Both the position numbers and the translations under genes were made by a program. 40,901 nt of DNA from Haplomitrium mnioides (Eukaryota; Marchantiophyta; Haplomitriopsida; Calobryales), in contig JBNGIS010020600.1 in the NCBI GenBank assembly GCA_049999725.1, positions 51,885 to 92,785 on the forward strand, given 5' to 3'. Position 1 is the first letter of the stretch. Each line of letters begins with the position of its first letter. Below the pieces are notes generated by a model. It saw nothing but the letters and a program-made list of their open reading frames with translations, ran no database searches and was not told the origin of the DNA. Of this stretch, positions 32,501 through 40,901 are shown piece by piece.

Positions 32501-33797
32501 TGATGAAAACCTGTTCCATATCCGGGAGGGGAGACCCACAGAATATGGGGACATCACTGAGTTTCTCTTGACGGCAAAGATTCACCCAAGGCACAACCCA
32601 GAGCAAGCAGCGGTGTTTCTCATAAAGGTGAGGCCCTTTCTCATGATCAAAGGAATGCTTCATAGGCAAGGTATGGACGGGCAGATACGCAGGTGTCTGG
32701 AGAAGGACCATGCCACGGTGGTGATGCGGGCAATGCACGAGGAAGAGGCCGGCGGGCATTTTGCAGCAGAAACCACCATCCGGAAGATCGTAGACGCTAA
32801 GTATTGGTGGCCCACCCTGTATAGGGATGTGCACTTCTTTGTGAAGAGGTGTGACGTCTGTCAACGGACCGGGAAACCAGCAGCAGTGTGCCGCCATCCC
32901 TTGGTTCCGATCATCCCCTTGGCCCCATTTGAGAAGTGGGGAATTGATTTCATTGGGCCCATTACTCCATCCACGAGGCGTGGGAGCAGGTACATTCTGC
33001 TTTCAACTGACTACGCTACCAAGTGGGTGGAGGCAAGGGCGACCAAGAAAGATGACGCACCGACGGTGGCCCGATTCCTCTACGAACAGATCTTCACCCG
33101 ATTCGGGGCGCCGTTGGAATTGGTAAGTGACCAAGGTACACACTTTGTTAATCAGGTCATTTGTGAGCTCACAGGGAAGCACTTGGTCAAGCACCGCAAA
33201 ACCACCGCCTACCACCCTAAAGCCAATGGGCTGACAGAGAGGGCCAACGGGATTATGGGCAAGATCTTGAACAAGACAGTGGCGGCCAACAAGGTGGACT
33301 GGGACCTGAAGTTGCTAACTGCCACCCACGCTTATAATCTGGCCTACAAGACCACCACGGGCCACTGCCCTTACTTCTTGGACTTTGGACAGCACTCGCT
33401 GGTCCTTGTGGAGTTTGAAGTCCCCACACCTCGGGTGGCAGTGGAGGAGAGGATGGCAGAGGGCCTGAGCCGAACAGAAAGGGTGCACCTGTTGGAGGCC
33501 TTAATAGAGATCCGTGCAGGCGCACACGAGAGGCTGGAACATCAGTAGCACCTGACTCAGAAGCAGCATGACAAGAAGCTGAGACCAGCCAACTTCACAA
33601 GAGGGGATCTAGTGCTGCTCTACGACAACAGGTTTATGCACTTCTCCAAGAAGCTGCATACCCGATGGATGGGGCCCTACCTAGTGAGAGTGCTTCACGA
33701 CAATAGGTCAATGGAGCTGAGCACGGTGACAGGGGCACACCTTCCCAACCGGGTCCACTACAACCGGCTCAAGCGGTACCACCATCAGGAGGGTTAA
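32501..33797 (+). pseudogene. Gypsy integrase with GPY module
   Basis: The zinc domain reads HEEEAGGHFAAETT and then CDVCQRTG (HHCC). The core has all three acidic residues: GIDFIGPI (D 32946-32948), VSDQGTHF (D 33129-33131) and LTERANG (E 33237-33239). WDLKLLTATHAYNLAYKTTT follows. A single TAG at 33546-33548, where glutamine fits, splits off the C-terminal part: KQHDKKLRPANFTRGDLVLL, RWMGPYLV (GPY motif), and HYNRLKRYHHQEG, ending in TAA at 33795-33797. This is the best-preserved domain of the element. No chromodomain follows. Confidence 0.9.
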
Positions 33798-34002
33798 GGT
33801 GGAGAGCATTGTCGTGTACAGTAGGTGTGGAGATTTCTTGTACATTTGTTTGGATAGCGTTGCGTAGTGAGTTGTGTGAGTGGTGCGTAGTGTGGTGACT
33901 AGGTTGACAGGGGTACCCAACAAGGAAGATTAGAGCGGCGGCCATGAAGAAGCCCAAGAAGGTCAGAAGGAGGAAGGGTGTTTGCAGGGTCGCTGCACAA
34001 TT

Positions 34003-34012
34003 AAAAGGGGGG
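34003..34012 (+). other. Polypurine tract of the gypsy element
   Basis: AAAAGGGGGG lies three bases before the right LTR start (TGTCGG at 34016), the expected place for plus-strand priming. Confidence 0.85.
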
Positions 34013-34015
34013 TTA

Positions 34016-37000
34016 TGTCGGCCGGGTGTGTCTGAGTTTTTTCAACTTTTGTAAGTTCTGAGCGTCTTAGCCTGGTTGATTTCTCCTGTTTGTGTTAGCC
34101 TATTGTGTTTTAGTGTATTTTATTGTTTTATTGTTGTTATGCCAATCCTGCACCTTTCTCCTCTCCCTCCTTTCCCTTCTCTTCCTTTCTTTTCTGTCTC
34201 TCCCTGTGGATGTCATGAAGCCTACAAGCCAAGGGGAAGCCCTGTGGGATCCAGAGAAGACAGGTAAGCAAGCTAGCAGAAGGATCAAAGGAGCTGGCAG
34301 CAATTTGGAACCAAGGCAGGGCTGACAAGGGTGGGCGAGAATGGAGGAAGGGGGTGAAAGTCAGGAGGCAGAACGGAGGAGCCAACAGTTTGGACCACTG
34401 TATCCTCAATTCGCAACCATTCGGGACATGCAATACCTTGATAGATAGAAGAGCTCGAGGCAATCGCAAGACAATTTGAATCAAAGAGAATGAGGCAGAA
34501 CTAAGGAAGAACGACCTTCGCAAAGTTAACCGACGGCTACAGCCCGAGGAGTCTGTGGAGAGCTGCAAAAACGTGGCAGCTCCTGGGGGTCCGAAGAGAT
34601 TGACGGGATCGCGCCTTCCTAAGTGGGGAACCCGGTTAAGCGAGTTCCGATGCATCTTTCAATGTGGGGGGACCGGTTACGGGGGATTATGAAACGGGCT
34701 AATTAAGCGGACCAAAGGGTGATATGTCGAAGATTCAGACGAGAGGAAGGAGATGTTGAAAGCTCGAATCGGAAGTCATCCGAAAGTTCGGCATGGATCC
34801 GCGGCGTTATTACAACAAACTTTTCCACAAGTCAGGTAAAGAAGACTTCTTCGATGTTCTTACATGAAACTTTTTCAATGCCTTAGTGAAGAGAAGGAGA
34901 CTCTCAGTTCCTAAATCAAAGGAGGATGCCGCAACGAGGATATAGTGCAGCTCCGACATAGGAAAAGAGAGAGTCGAAAGGGCGACTTATCGCGGGTCTG
35001 ACTGGAGGAGCACCGAGGGCTACTAAAACCGCAATTTATTGCGGATCTGCCCAGAGGACTTCCAAGGACGACGAAAAGGTGACTTAGCGCAAACCTTAAC
35101 AGGACTCAGCCTTCCTATGTGGTGCACCCCATTTAAGGGGGATCCGATCAGCCTCCCTACGTGGGTTCACCACTTAACAAGGATCCGTAAAGGAAGGTTC
35201 GACGGGTCCGAAGGGATGGAAAAACAGGAATAAGCGAAGCAGTGACCAGAAAAAGAGGTGACATATCACTATTTCGACGGCATGGAGGGTTCTTTTAAGG
35301 CTAAACGGAAAGGACGAAGCAACGACAGATCATAGTTACAGATTAAGGGACACGTGGAAGTCCCAAGGAGTCCGCGGGACTTAGCAGAAAATATGGAGCC
35401 ACGTTTAAACGATTTCCGATCAGCCACCCTAAGTGGGGAGCCCACTTAACGGGATCTGACGGGAAGCCAAAACAGAGACCAAGGAATTAAGGGCGAAATG
35501 ACGATGTATCGCTGATTCGAAAAAGCGGAGGAAAGTTCGACAGAGTAAGGTCTGAAGGTTCGACAAGAATCTGCAGCGCGCATCGTTCTTATCACGAGGG
35601 GATTGCGAATCAACGATATAGCGAAGGTCTGACCAGAAGAAGAGCGAGAGGTGCCGAAAAGGTGATTAGGGGACGATCAGGCCAGAACAAGATTAAGGGG
35701 ACCGAAAAGGTGATCAAACAAAGTTACGGCCAAGGGAAAATCAAGATAGCGAAAAGGCGATGAAGCGATATTTCGGCCATAAGAAGAAGTAACGGACCAG
35801 CAGCCAAAAGGGTGACTTATTGCAGTTCTGGCATTGGCGAGGACGAAAGTTCGACGGGGCGTGCTGAAAGTTTGAAGGGGATCCATTGGAAGTCTGCCAT
35901 AGTTCTTATATCAAGCGCAGGAAGGAGTTAAGCGAAGGAAGACTCCATTCTTATTGCGAGCGGGTGCCGAAACGGCAATAACATGTAATGTTCTTACTCA
36001 GCGAGGGACTATTTTGCGGATGACACGGCATCCGCGGAAGAGGAGTTAGCGCGAGTCAACCGTGGAATCCAGTCAATGCGACGGTCCGCCTACCCCTTTG
36101 CGGGGCGGCGTCGGACGGCGCGACAACGGATGACGTGGCGGTATTTCGAGAAGCGAAGACAGGGTTCCGAAAGGCGATCAGAAGGCGACTGTGGGGTTCC
36201 GCTAAGCGACAACGGGGTTACGAGAAACAACGGCTAGGTTCCAAGGGATTTTTCAGAAACATGACGCTCATGCAAGAATATTATAGATTCCTCAAGAATC
36301 TTTAGCTTTGCGAATGACGTGGCACCTCTTCAGGATCTGGAAATCTATGAGAATATTACAGATCCCTCAAGAATCTTGAGACTTGCGAATCCAACGGGCT
36401 CCCTTGACGCGCCACATGTCAACTGTCCAATGTCCAAGAAATCTCACAGGTTGTCAGGCAAAAACGAGGAAAACGCAAAGGAAAAAAGGTATGTCCATTC
36501 AAATGCCGATTGCCCTCTCTATAGGTGTCAGCTTCACGTGAAACTAGTCTTGTTGGAAAGTAAACAACAAGGCGCAGCTATTGGCGCCAATTTTTGGCTC
36601 TGAATTTGGAAGAAAACCCACCTGCGGGCTGTGCTAAAAGGCGGAATGCACCTCTCGGCCATTAGATAAGTGAAGCATGGACCTTCAAGGAAGGGCGGTG
36701 ATGAATCGTCAAGGCTGGAAGGAGGAAAAGGAGCAGGGATAGACTGCCTTGCTCTGAAGCTACGGGGACTGTTTTTTGGTGTAGAGAAAGCAACGGGATA
36801 CGAAGGAGAGAGCTCTGTTGAGACCTTTGGTGAAGTGGGTAGACTCGTGAAGGAAGGCCATCACAGGGTGGAGGTGGACTGAGGAGGTGTTGGGAATCGT
36901 TGAGCAGGAGGCTATAAAGGCTCAAACTACTCAGGTTTACTCATATTTGAAGGCGGACCAACATTTGGAGGTGGACCAACACACAGAGGAGAAGAGGATT

Positions 37001-38040
37001 CTTTCGGTTTGTATTTCGTGAGGGGCAGCCAAGGGGGGGTCCTGGTGTGGTCTCAGCTTTGATTTGTGCAAGAGATCAGTCCCAGTAGCATTTGGAGAGA
37101 GAGGGTTGCTGGTGTTATAATCTAGTGGAGTCAAGAGAGGAGTGGCTGTGTTAGTGCCCACGCACTGCATAGGAGATCCAGTCAAAGCTCAAGGTGGAGT
37201 GGGTGGCCAGCAGTCGAGAGGACTATCTTCCAGAGGTGGAAGTTAAAGAAATCCTCTTCCAAGCCTGAGGAAGTAAATTCAAGGCTTCTCGCGAGAGAAG
37301 TTGAAAAACTATCTGGCTAAGAGTGCGTGGGTGAGGAGTAAGAGGAAGGCTGGAGTTGTAGAAGGAAAGTTGGAGGAGAGATTGGTTCTTGAGAGGTGAA
37401 CAAGGCATGCAATGTTGGCAAGACAGAGCGTAGGTGTAGGTGTGTCTATGTTTATGTGTGTTGTTAGATTCGTGTTTTGTTTGTAAATTGGTGAGGTTTT
37501 TAGTTTTAGAGGGCTGCATTCCATTTATCAGGTCCTGAGGACACCTTGGACAAGGGAAGTCAGGACTAACCGCATTGTATTGTAATAATTGGATGTTGGG
37601 ATCTATTTCCCTTCTGTGTACAAGGTGATTGGGTCCAGATCTAGGCTTTGAAGTATAGTTCCGAATTCATTCAGTAGAGTATCTATCCACTTGTGTGTGT
37701 CCTTGAGAGATACATGTGAATGAGCAAGGTGGCTGCAGAAGGACTCACCAAGAGGCCCTTGCAGACCAGAATCAGATGCTCTGTTCTAACTGCCCCTATC
37801 TTCCAAGTGGCACCTTTCGAGGTTAAGGCCTGAAGAAGGGGTGTGACCTGCCTCTATGGGCAGCGGAGTGTGTGCTTGGGTGTTGTCGAGGTTGTGCAGT
37901 CACTCATGTGTTGGTAAATAGAAGTTGGGGCCCATTCGGTGCAAAGCCCCTCCCATAAAAAGTCCCGAAACACTAAGTTAGCCCTTAACCGAGGGAAACT
38001 CTGTCAAAAAAGAGTTAAGGCTTCGACCAGGGGGATAGCA
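34016..38040 (+). repeat. Right LTR of the gypsy element, about 4.0 kb
   Basis: It starts TGTCGGCCGGGTGTG and ends GGGGGATAGCA. It matches the left LTR apart from scattered substitutions and small indels, for example a short GA run at about 34963-34974 and a missing piece near 36270 relative to about 26200-26225. The last ten bases are poorly matched between the copies, but both end in CA at the same alignment point. Confidence 0.9.
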
Positions 38041-38210
38041 GGTTCCATTCGCGCTTGGACTCCCTTTTTCCTTGCTCACATGGACTTCAAAAACCATGTG
38101 TGCATGGACAAATGGAGTCCCTATGCGCAGGAACTCCCTTGTCCCAGCGAGCAATAACTCACATCGTCCAATCGCGCATGGACTCCCTTGTGCATTGCAC
38201 GCTCGTAATA
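38041..38210. repeat. About 24-bp palindromic minisatellite, right half of the split array
   Basis: The first five bases (GGTTC) are the right target duplication. Units of about 24-25 bp continue the pattern seen left of the gypsy element: TTCCATTCGCGCTTGGAC, ACCATGTGTGCATGGAC, GTCCCTATGCGCAGGAAC and GTCCAATCGCGCATGGAC. About seven units are recognisable and fade near 38205. Confidence 0.8.
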
Positions 38211-38288
38211 TTATTAGAGTCACTACATGCAATGAATGCCAATTCTTACATATCTACTTATGCCTAATTTTTTTTGTTTTATTTTCAG

Positions 38289-39746
38289 TTCACTCAGTTT
38301 CTGGCCGATTTTGTGGATAGCTACAAAGACGCAAAGCGCGTTAAGCGGGACTTAATCAAACTTGCCATCCACATCAAGATTCTAATGCCCAAGCAGGGCG
38401 TAAATATTCAAGCTTTAGTGCCGCATCCGAGTGCGGCAACATTCTCAATTCATAGGGCATACCCTTCTAGTCAAAAGAAAAGAAAGGAGTCTGAGTCGGT
38501 TGAGGCTCCAAGAAAGAAGAAACCGACTGCAAAGAAGAAAAAGCTTGCACCAACACCAGTCATTGAGGAGGAGCCATCTCCCTCGAAATCTACAACAAAG
38601 TCATCATCTATTTCCCTTTTGTCTTCATCACCAAGCAACTCGGAGCTGGAGCCAATTTAGGCTCCTACATCTAGATCAAAAAAGCAATCCCACAAGGGGT
38701 TGCGAACTTTTCAAGAAAGGGAATAGGTGGACCCTCATATAGTGTCTGAGGAATACAAGAACAAGATAAGGGAGTCTACAATCCAACATTGCAGAGTCCG
38801 CGAAGAAACAATAACAATAAGGCTGGAGAATTTGAATCTTCTTAAACTTGGAATGGACAACTGGGGTCCAATCTAGATTCGAAGATTGAATGAAGATTTT
38901 GTTGAGCTTCTAGCGCAAAGAATGCTCACTAACAAGTATGCGCACATTTTTTTCATAGTGATGGTTGACCCGAAGTGTGGGTTGAAGGACAAGTCGGAGT
39001 TCGACATCAAGAACCCTGGCAAGTATCGTTACAAGATTGCGGGAGGCAATCACAGTGCTTCAGAAAGGCAGCTATTAATCACGAAATATGGAGCAAAGAA
39101 CCCAGCATTATTGCTCTTTAATTGCTATCTCTACGTGGGTCTTACACCAATAGAGGCTTGCATTTTTGCTACCAATGACAATTACGACCAGAGGTACCAA
39201 CTAGAAATGACCTCTATTCAAAAGGTCAAATATTGGCATTAGAGATTTGTGGAGAGTGGGATGGTGTCATCCCAAAAATTGAAAAAGAAGCTGGTAGTGG
39301 AAACCTTGGAGATGAAGCCCAAATCAACTCTTGAGAAGACAGTAACTTCTAAGGACAACTGGTTCCAGCTCGCATTCAGAAGTGGGGAGCTCTGAGATCT
39401 ACAACAGAGCATTTTCTCGATGTGAGAGAAGAAACATGGTCAAAGGCCAAAAGCCAAAGGCCAAAGACTCGTTGAGAATGGAAGACATGAAGTGGATGCC
39501 TTAGAGGTCCCTTCAAGGTCTTCTTTATGAGGTGAAAATTTCAGTTTTGAAGCGGGTGGAAGCCAGAGAGCCTTCTGTGGATGAGATGTCTCGAGAGGCG
39601 GAGAGACATAAACTTTTGGCGGTTATTGTAAAAGTTTTTGTTCAGATGTCTACTGTAGCACTTGGGAGGAGGCAAGAGAGGAGTACCCTCTCCACATTGA
39701 GGAGTCCAAGATGGCTGCATTCTATTCAAGTTTTGAGAAGCTTTTG
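38289..39746 (+). pseudogene. Plus-strand gene of the outer locus, exon-like block 2, with a ParB-like region
   Basis: It follows an acceptor (TTTTATTTTCAG, ending 38288) and ends at a donor (CTTTTG/GTAAGT, cut after 39746). FTQFLADFVDSYKDAKR opens the frame. A basic S/K/P-rich linker (RKKKPTAKKKK, then poly-serine) follows. From about 38880 the frame reads NEDFVELLAQRM, YRYKIAGGNHSASERQLL, CYLYVGLTPIEACIFATNDN and QLEMTSIQKVKYWH. The GGNHSASE box followed by GLTPIEA and N recalls the ParB/sulfiredoxin fold. Stops are TAG 38658, 38724, 38874 and 39240, and TGA 39393. A frameshift follows, then WMP-TAG (39502)-RSLQGLLYEVK, MSREAERHKLLAVIVKVF and MAAFYSSFEKLL. The ParB link is a motif-level inference. 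Confidence 0.5.
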
Positions 39747-40263
39747 GTAAGTTCTTCTTTTTGCACCACATTCATTTTTGTGGAGTTGCATTAAATTTAT
39801 TGTAAGTTGTCATTTGTTTTCAAAAAATGATTTAGGGTCCATACGCACATGGACTTCGAAGTCCAAGCGTGCTTGAACTCTTAAAGTCCATGCCCGCATG
39901 GACATCAAAGTCCATTCGTGCATGGACTTTGTAGTCCAAGCACAAAAGGACTTTGTAGTCCAGACGTGCCTAAACAGCAAAGTTCATGCACGCATGGACT
40001 TCGCAGTCCAAGCGCGTAGGTAATGCAAAGTCCCTGCGCATCTGGACTTTGATGTCCATGCAAGCATGGACTTAAAAGTCCTTGTGCGTAGGTAATACGA
40101 AGTCCATGCGCGTATGGACTTTGATGTCCCTACAAGCATAGACATCAAAGTCCATTCTCTAATGAACTTCGATGTCCATACGCGCATGGAATTCAATGTC
40201 CCTCTCTAGCATATAATTTTTTTTGTCTTTCTATAATGTTTTTTGTTTTTTTTTTTTGTGCAG
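39747..40263 (+). other. Intron-like segment of the plus-strand gene
   Basis: It begins GTAAGTTC and ends in a T-rich tract with TTTGTGCAG (40261-40263). The middle is filled by the palindromic array described separately. Reading phases on the two sides do not join cleanly, as expected for a decayed locus. Confidence 0.6.
39838..40207. repeat. About 24-bp palindromic minisatellite, sixteen units, in the second intron
   Basis: Roughly sixteen units of 23-25 bp repeat the scheme AAGTCCATGCGCGCATGGAC plus TTTG or TTCG. Well-kept units include GTCCATACGCACATGGAC near 39839, GTCCATGCCCGCATGGAC near 39888, GTCCATTCGTGCATGGAC near 39911, GTCCATGCGCGTATGGAC near 40102 and GTCCATACGCGCATGGA near 40174. 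Alternate units are more decayed. A minus-strand frame (40196 to 39984) reads an octapeptide repeat like SKSMRAWT, which I regard as a shadow. Confidence 0.9.
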
Positions 40264-40818
40264 GGGGACAACTTTCAAATGGTAGCTCGCTAAAAAATTT
40301 ACAGCAACTGCAAAAAGGTAAAAAAAAATCAGGGGTCAAAGAAGCCCATGAAGATCAAGACCGTTCTCCCACCTTAGTTTCCTATCCTCCAACTTTTCTT
40401 CTCCACTACCAAAAGGCTAGAGAGTGGAAAGCAAGGCAGAAAAGCGGTGCTGCATCTCTTACAACTAAATGAGTTGTGAGAGACGAGGAAAAAGATTTAA
40501 TGTCTTATGTCGATGATCTCAACGTGGCATTTTACCAAGTCCACGAGGAGGCCAACGCTCGATAGTTGAAGGGCCTTGTGAAACCTATGTGTTTCACTTT
40601 TTCTATTGCTGATATTCCTTACGGTTACAACCTTAAGGAATGTAAGCATGATGATTTTGAACCTTGTTCAAAAGATGACATTTTTTACATGGTTTCATCT
40701 TTTGTGACAATTACAACCTCGGATTTTTGGTCTTTTTTTATTATACATTCATTGCACAATTTAGCATTGTCGAGGATGCCCTTTTGGAAGTCTGCTGTGC
40801 AATCGACCACAACATCTG
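40264..40818 (+). pseudogene. Plus-strand gene of the outer locus, exon-like block 3
   Basis: It lies between the acceptor at 40263 and a donor (CATCTG/GTAAGT, cut after 40818). The frame reads GQLSNGSSLKNLQQLQKGKK, PTLVSYPPTFLLHYQKARE and SGAASLTTK, then TGA 40470 (tryptophan fits), DEEKDLMSYVDDLNVAFYQV, TAG 40563 (glutamine fits), LKGLVKPMCFTFSIADIPYG and DFWSFFIIHSLHNLA. The YVDDL here is not a reverse transcriptase motif, because nothing around it resembles RT. I do not recognise the family. The gene continues past the window. Confidence 0.45.
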
Positions 40819-40901
40819 GTAAGTTGTTCTTTGATTTTTTTGTTTTTTATTTCTCATTTTTACTTTTCTTGCATTTTGGTTGCAATGTTTGATTTGTTTG
40901 T
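40819..40901 (+). other. Start of a further intron at the window edge
   Basis: The sequence begins GTAAGTTGTTC and is T-rich to the end of the window. By analogy with the two earlier introns another palindromic array may follow outside the window. Confidence 0.4.

Larger units (their letters stand above)
23979..38040 (+). mobile_element. Ty3/gypsy LTR retrotransposon with about 4-kb LTRs, complete in layout but decayed
   Basis: The order is LTR (23979-27988), candidate primer site, gag, protease, RT, RNase H, integrase, purine tract and LTR (34016-38040). RT before integrase is the gypsy order. No chromodomain is seen after the GPY motif, so it is probably of the non-chromovirus branch; I cannot name the lineage. 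LTRs make up more than half of the 14 kb. Seven in-frame stops (six TAG, one TAA) and two frameshifts break the coding part. In the first 260 aligned LTR bases I count roughly 15 differences, mostly transitions, so the insertion is old. It sits in the 24-bp array of the outer locus. Confidence 0.92.
17890..40901. mobile_element. Putative two-gene DNA-transposon-like element, split by a gypsy insertion and running off the window
   Basis: Two divergent decayed genes share one family of palindromic repeats. The minus gene (22084 to 18865) carries a DUF7869-like region, familiar from transposon-type proteins of plants and animals. The plus gene (23288 to beyond 40818) carries a ParB-like block. 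Palindromes with core ATGCGCGCAT lie in the 3' flank of the minus gene, in its intron, between the genes and in both introns of the plus gene. Without the gypsy element (23979-38040) the locus is about 9 kb here. The single-element view is inference: no terminal repeats or target duplication were seen. Two adjacent host-like loci invaded by the same repeat is the alternative. Confidence 0.45.

Noticed and set aside
39984-40196. Minus-strand frame with repeats like SKSMRAWT
   Set aside because: Same explanation: a shadow of the palindromic array in an intron.
40500-40560. YVDDL in block 3 taken as reverse transcriptase
   Set aside because: No other RT motif is near; the surrounding residues (DEEKDLMS, NVAFYQVHEE) do not fit RT.

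Overview
This is nuclear DNA of a land plant with a large, repeat-rich genome, possibly a gymnosperm or other big-genome lineage; the species cannot be told from the window. I find no intact gene, rRNA, tRNA or CRISPR. Everything recognisable is a decayed mobile element: a Ty1/copia element with both LTRs, a Ty3/gypsy element with LTRs of about 4 kb, a truncated gypsy chromovirus fragment, a LINE, a minus-strand copia pol fragment, and a less familiar two-gene DNA-transposon-like locus. Two runs of N (10 bp and 400 bp) show this is a draft assembly.

Layout. 1-6242: non-coding, with a TTCGATT-rich tract, a 79-bp direct repeat, a minus-strand copia integrase remnant (about 2480-3240) and a cluster of motifs resembling the gypsy LTR in reverse (4848-5018). 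6243-12146: the copia element (LTR, primer site, leader, gag, protease, integrase, RT, RNase H, purine tract, LTR). 12605-14020: integrase plus start of a chromodomain from a gypsy chromovirus. 15061-17116: LINE with an ORF1 zinc-finger remnant and an ORF2 endonuclease, cut by the 400-N gap. 17890 to the right edge: an outer locus split by a 14-kb gypsy insertion at 23979-38040.

The outer locus is the most interesting part. A minus-strand gene (22084 down to about 18865) resembles the transposon-type proteins usually annotated as DUF7869. A divergent plus-strand gene (23288 to beyond 40818) has three exon-like blocks, and its second block looks like a ParB/sulfiredoxin-fold domain. Copies of one palindromic core, ATGCGCGCAT and CpG-decayed versions, lie in almost every non-coding compartment: the 3' flank (52-bp period), an intron of the minus gene, the intergenic region between the genes (30-bp period), and both introns of the plus gene (about 24-bp period). 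The gypsy element sits inside one of the 24-bp arrays, with target duplication GATTC/GGTTC. I infer an autonomous DNA transposon whose palindromes could be transposase-binding sites, now inactive.

All the coding regions decay in the same way. In-frame stops are mostly TAG where glutamine (CAG) is expected, and TGA where arginine (CGA) or tryptophan (TGG) is expected. This is the pattern of C-to-T change at methylated CHG and CG sites, as expected for silenced plant transposons.
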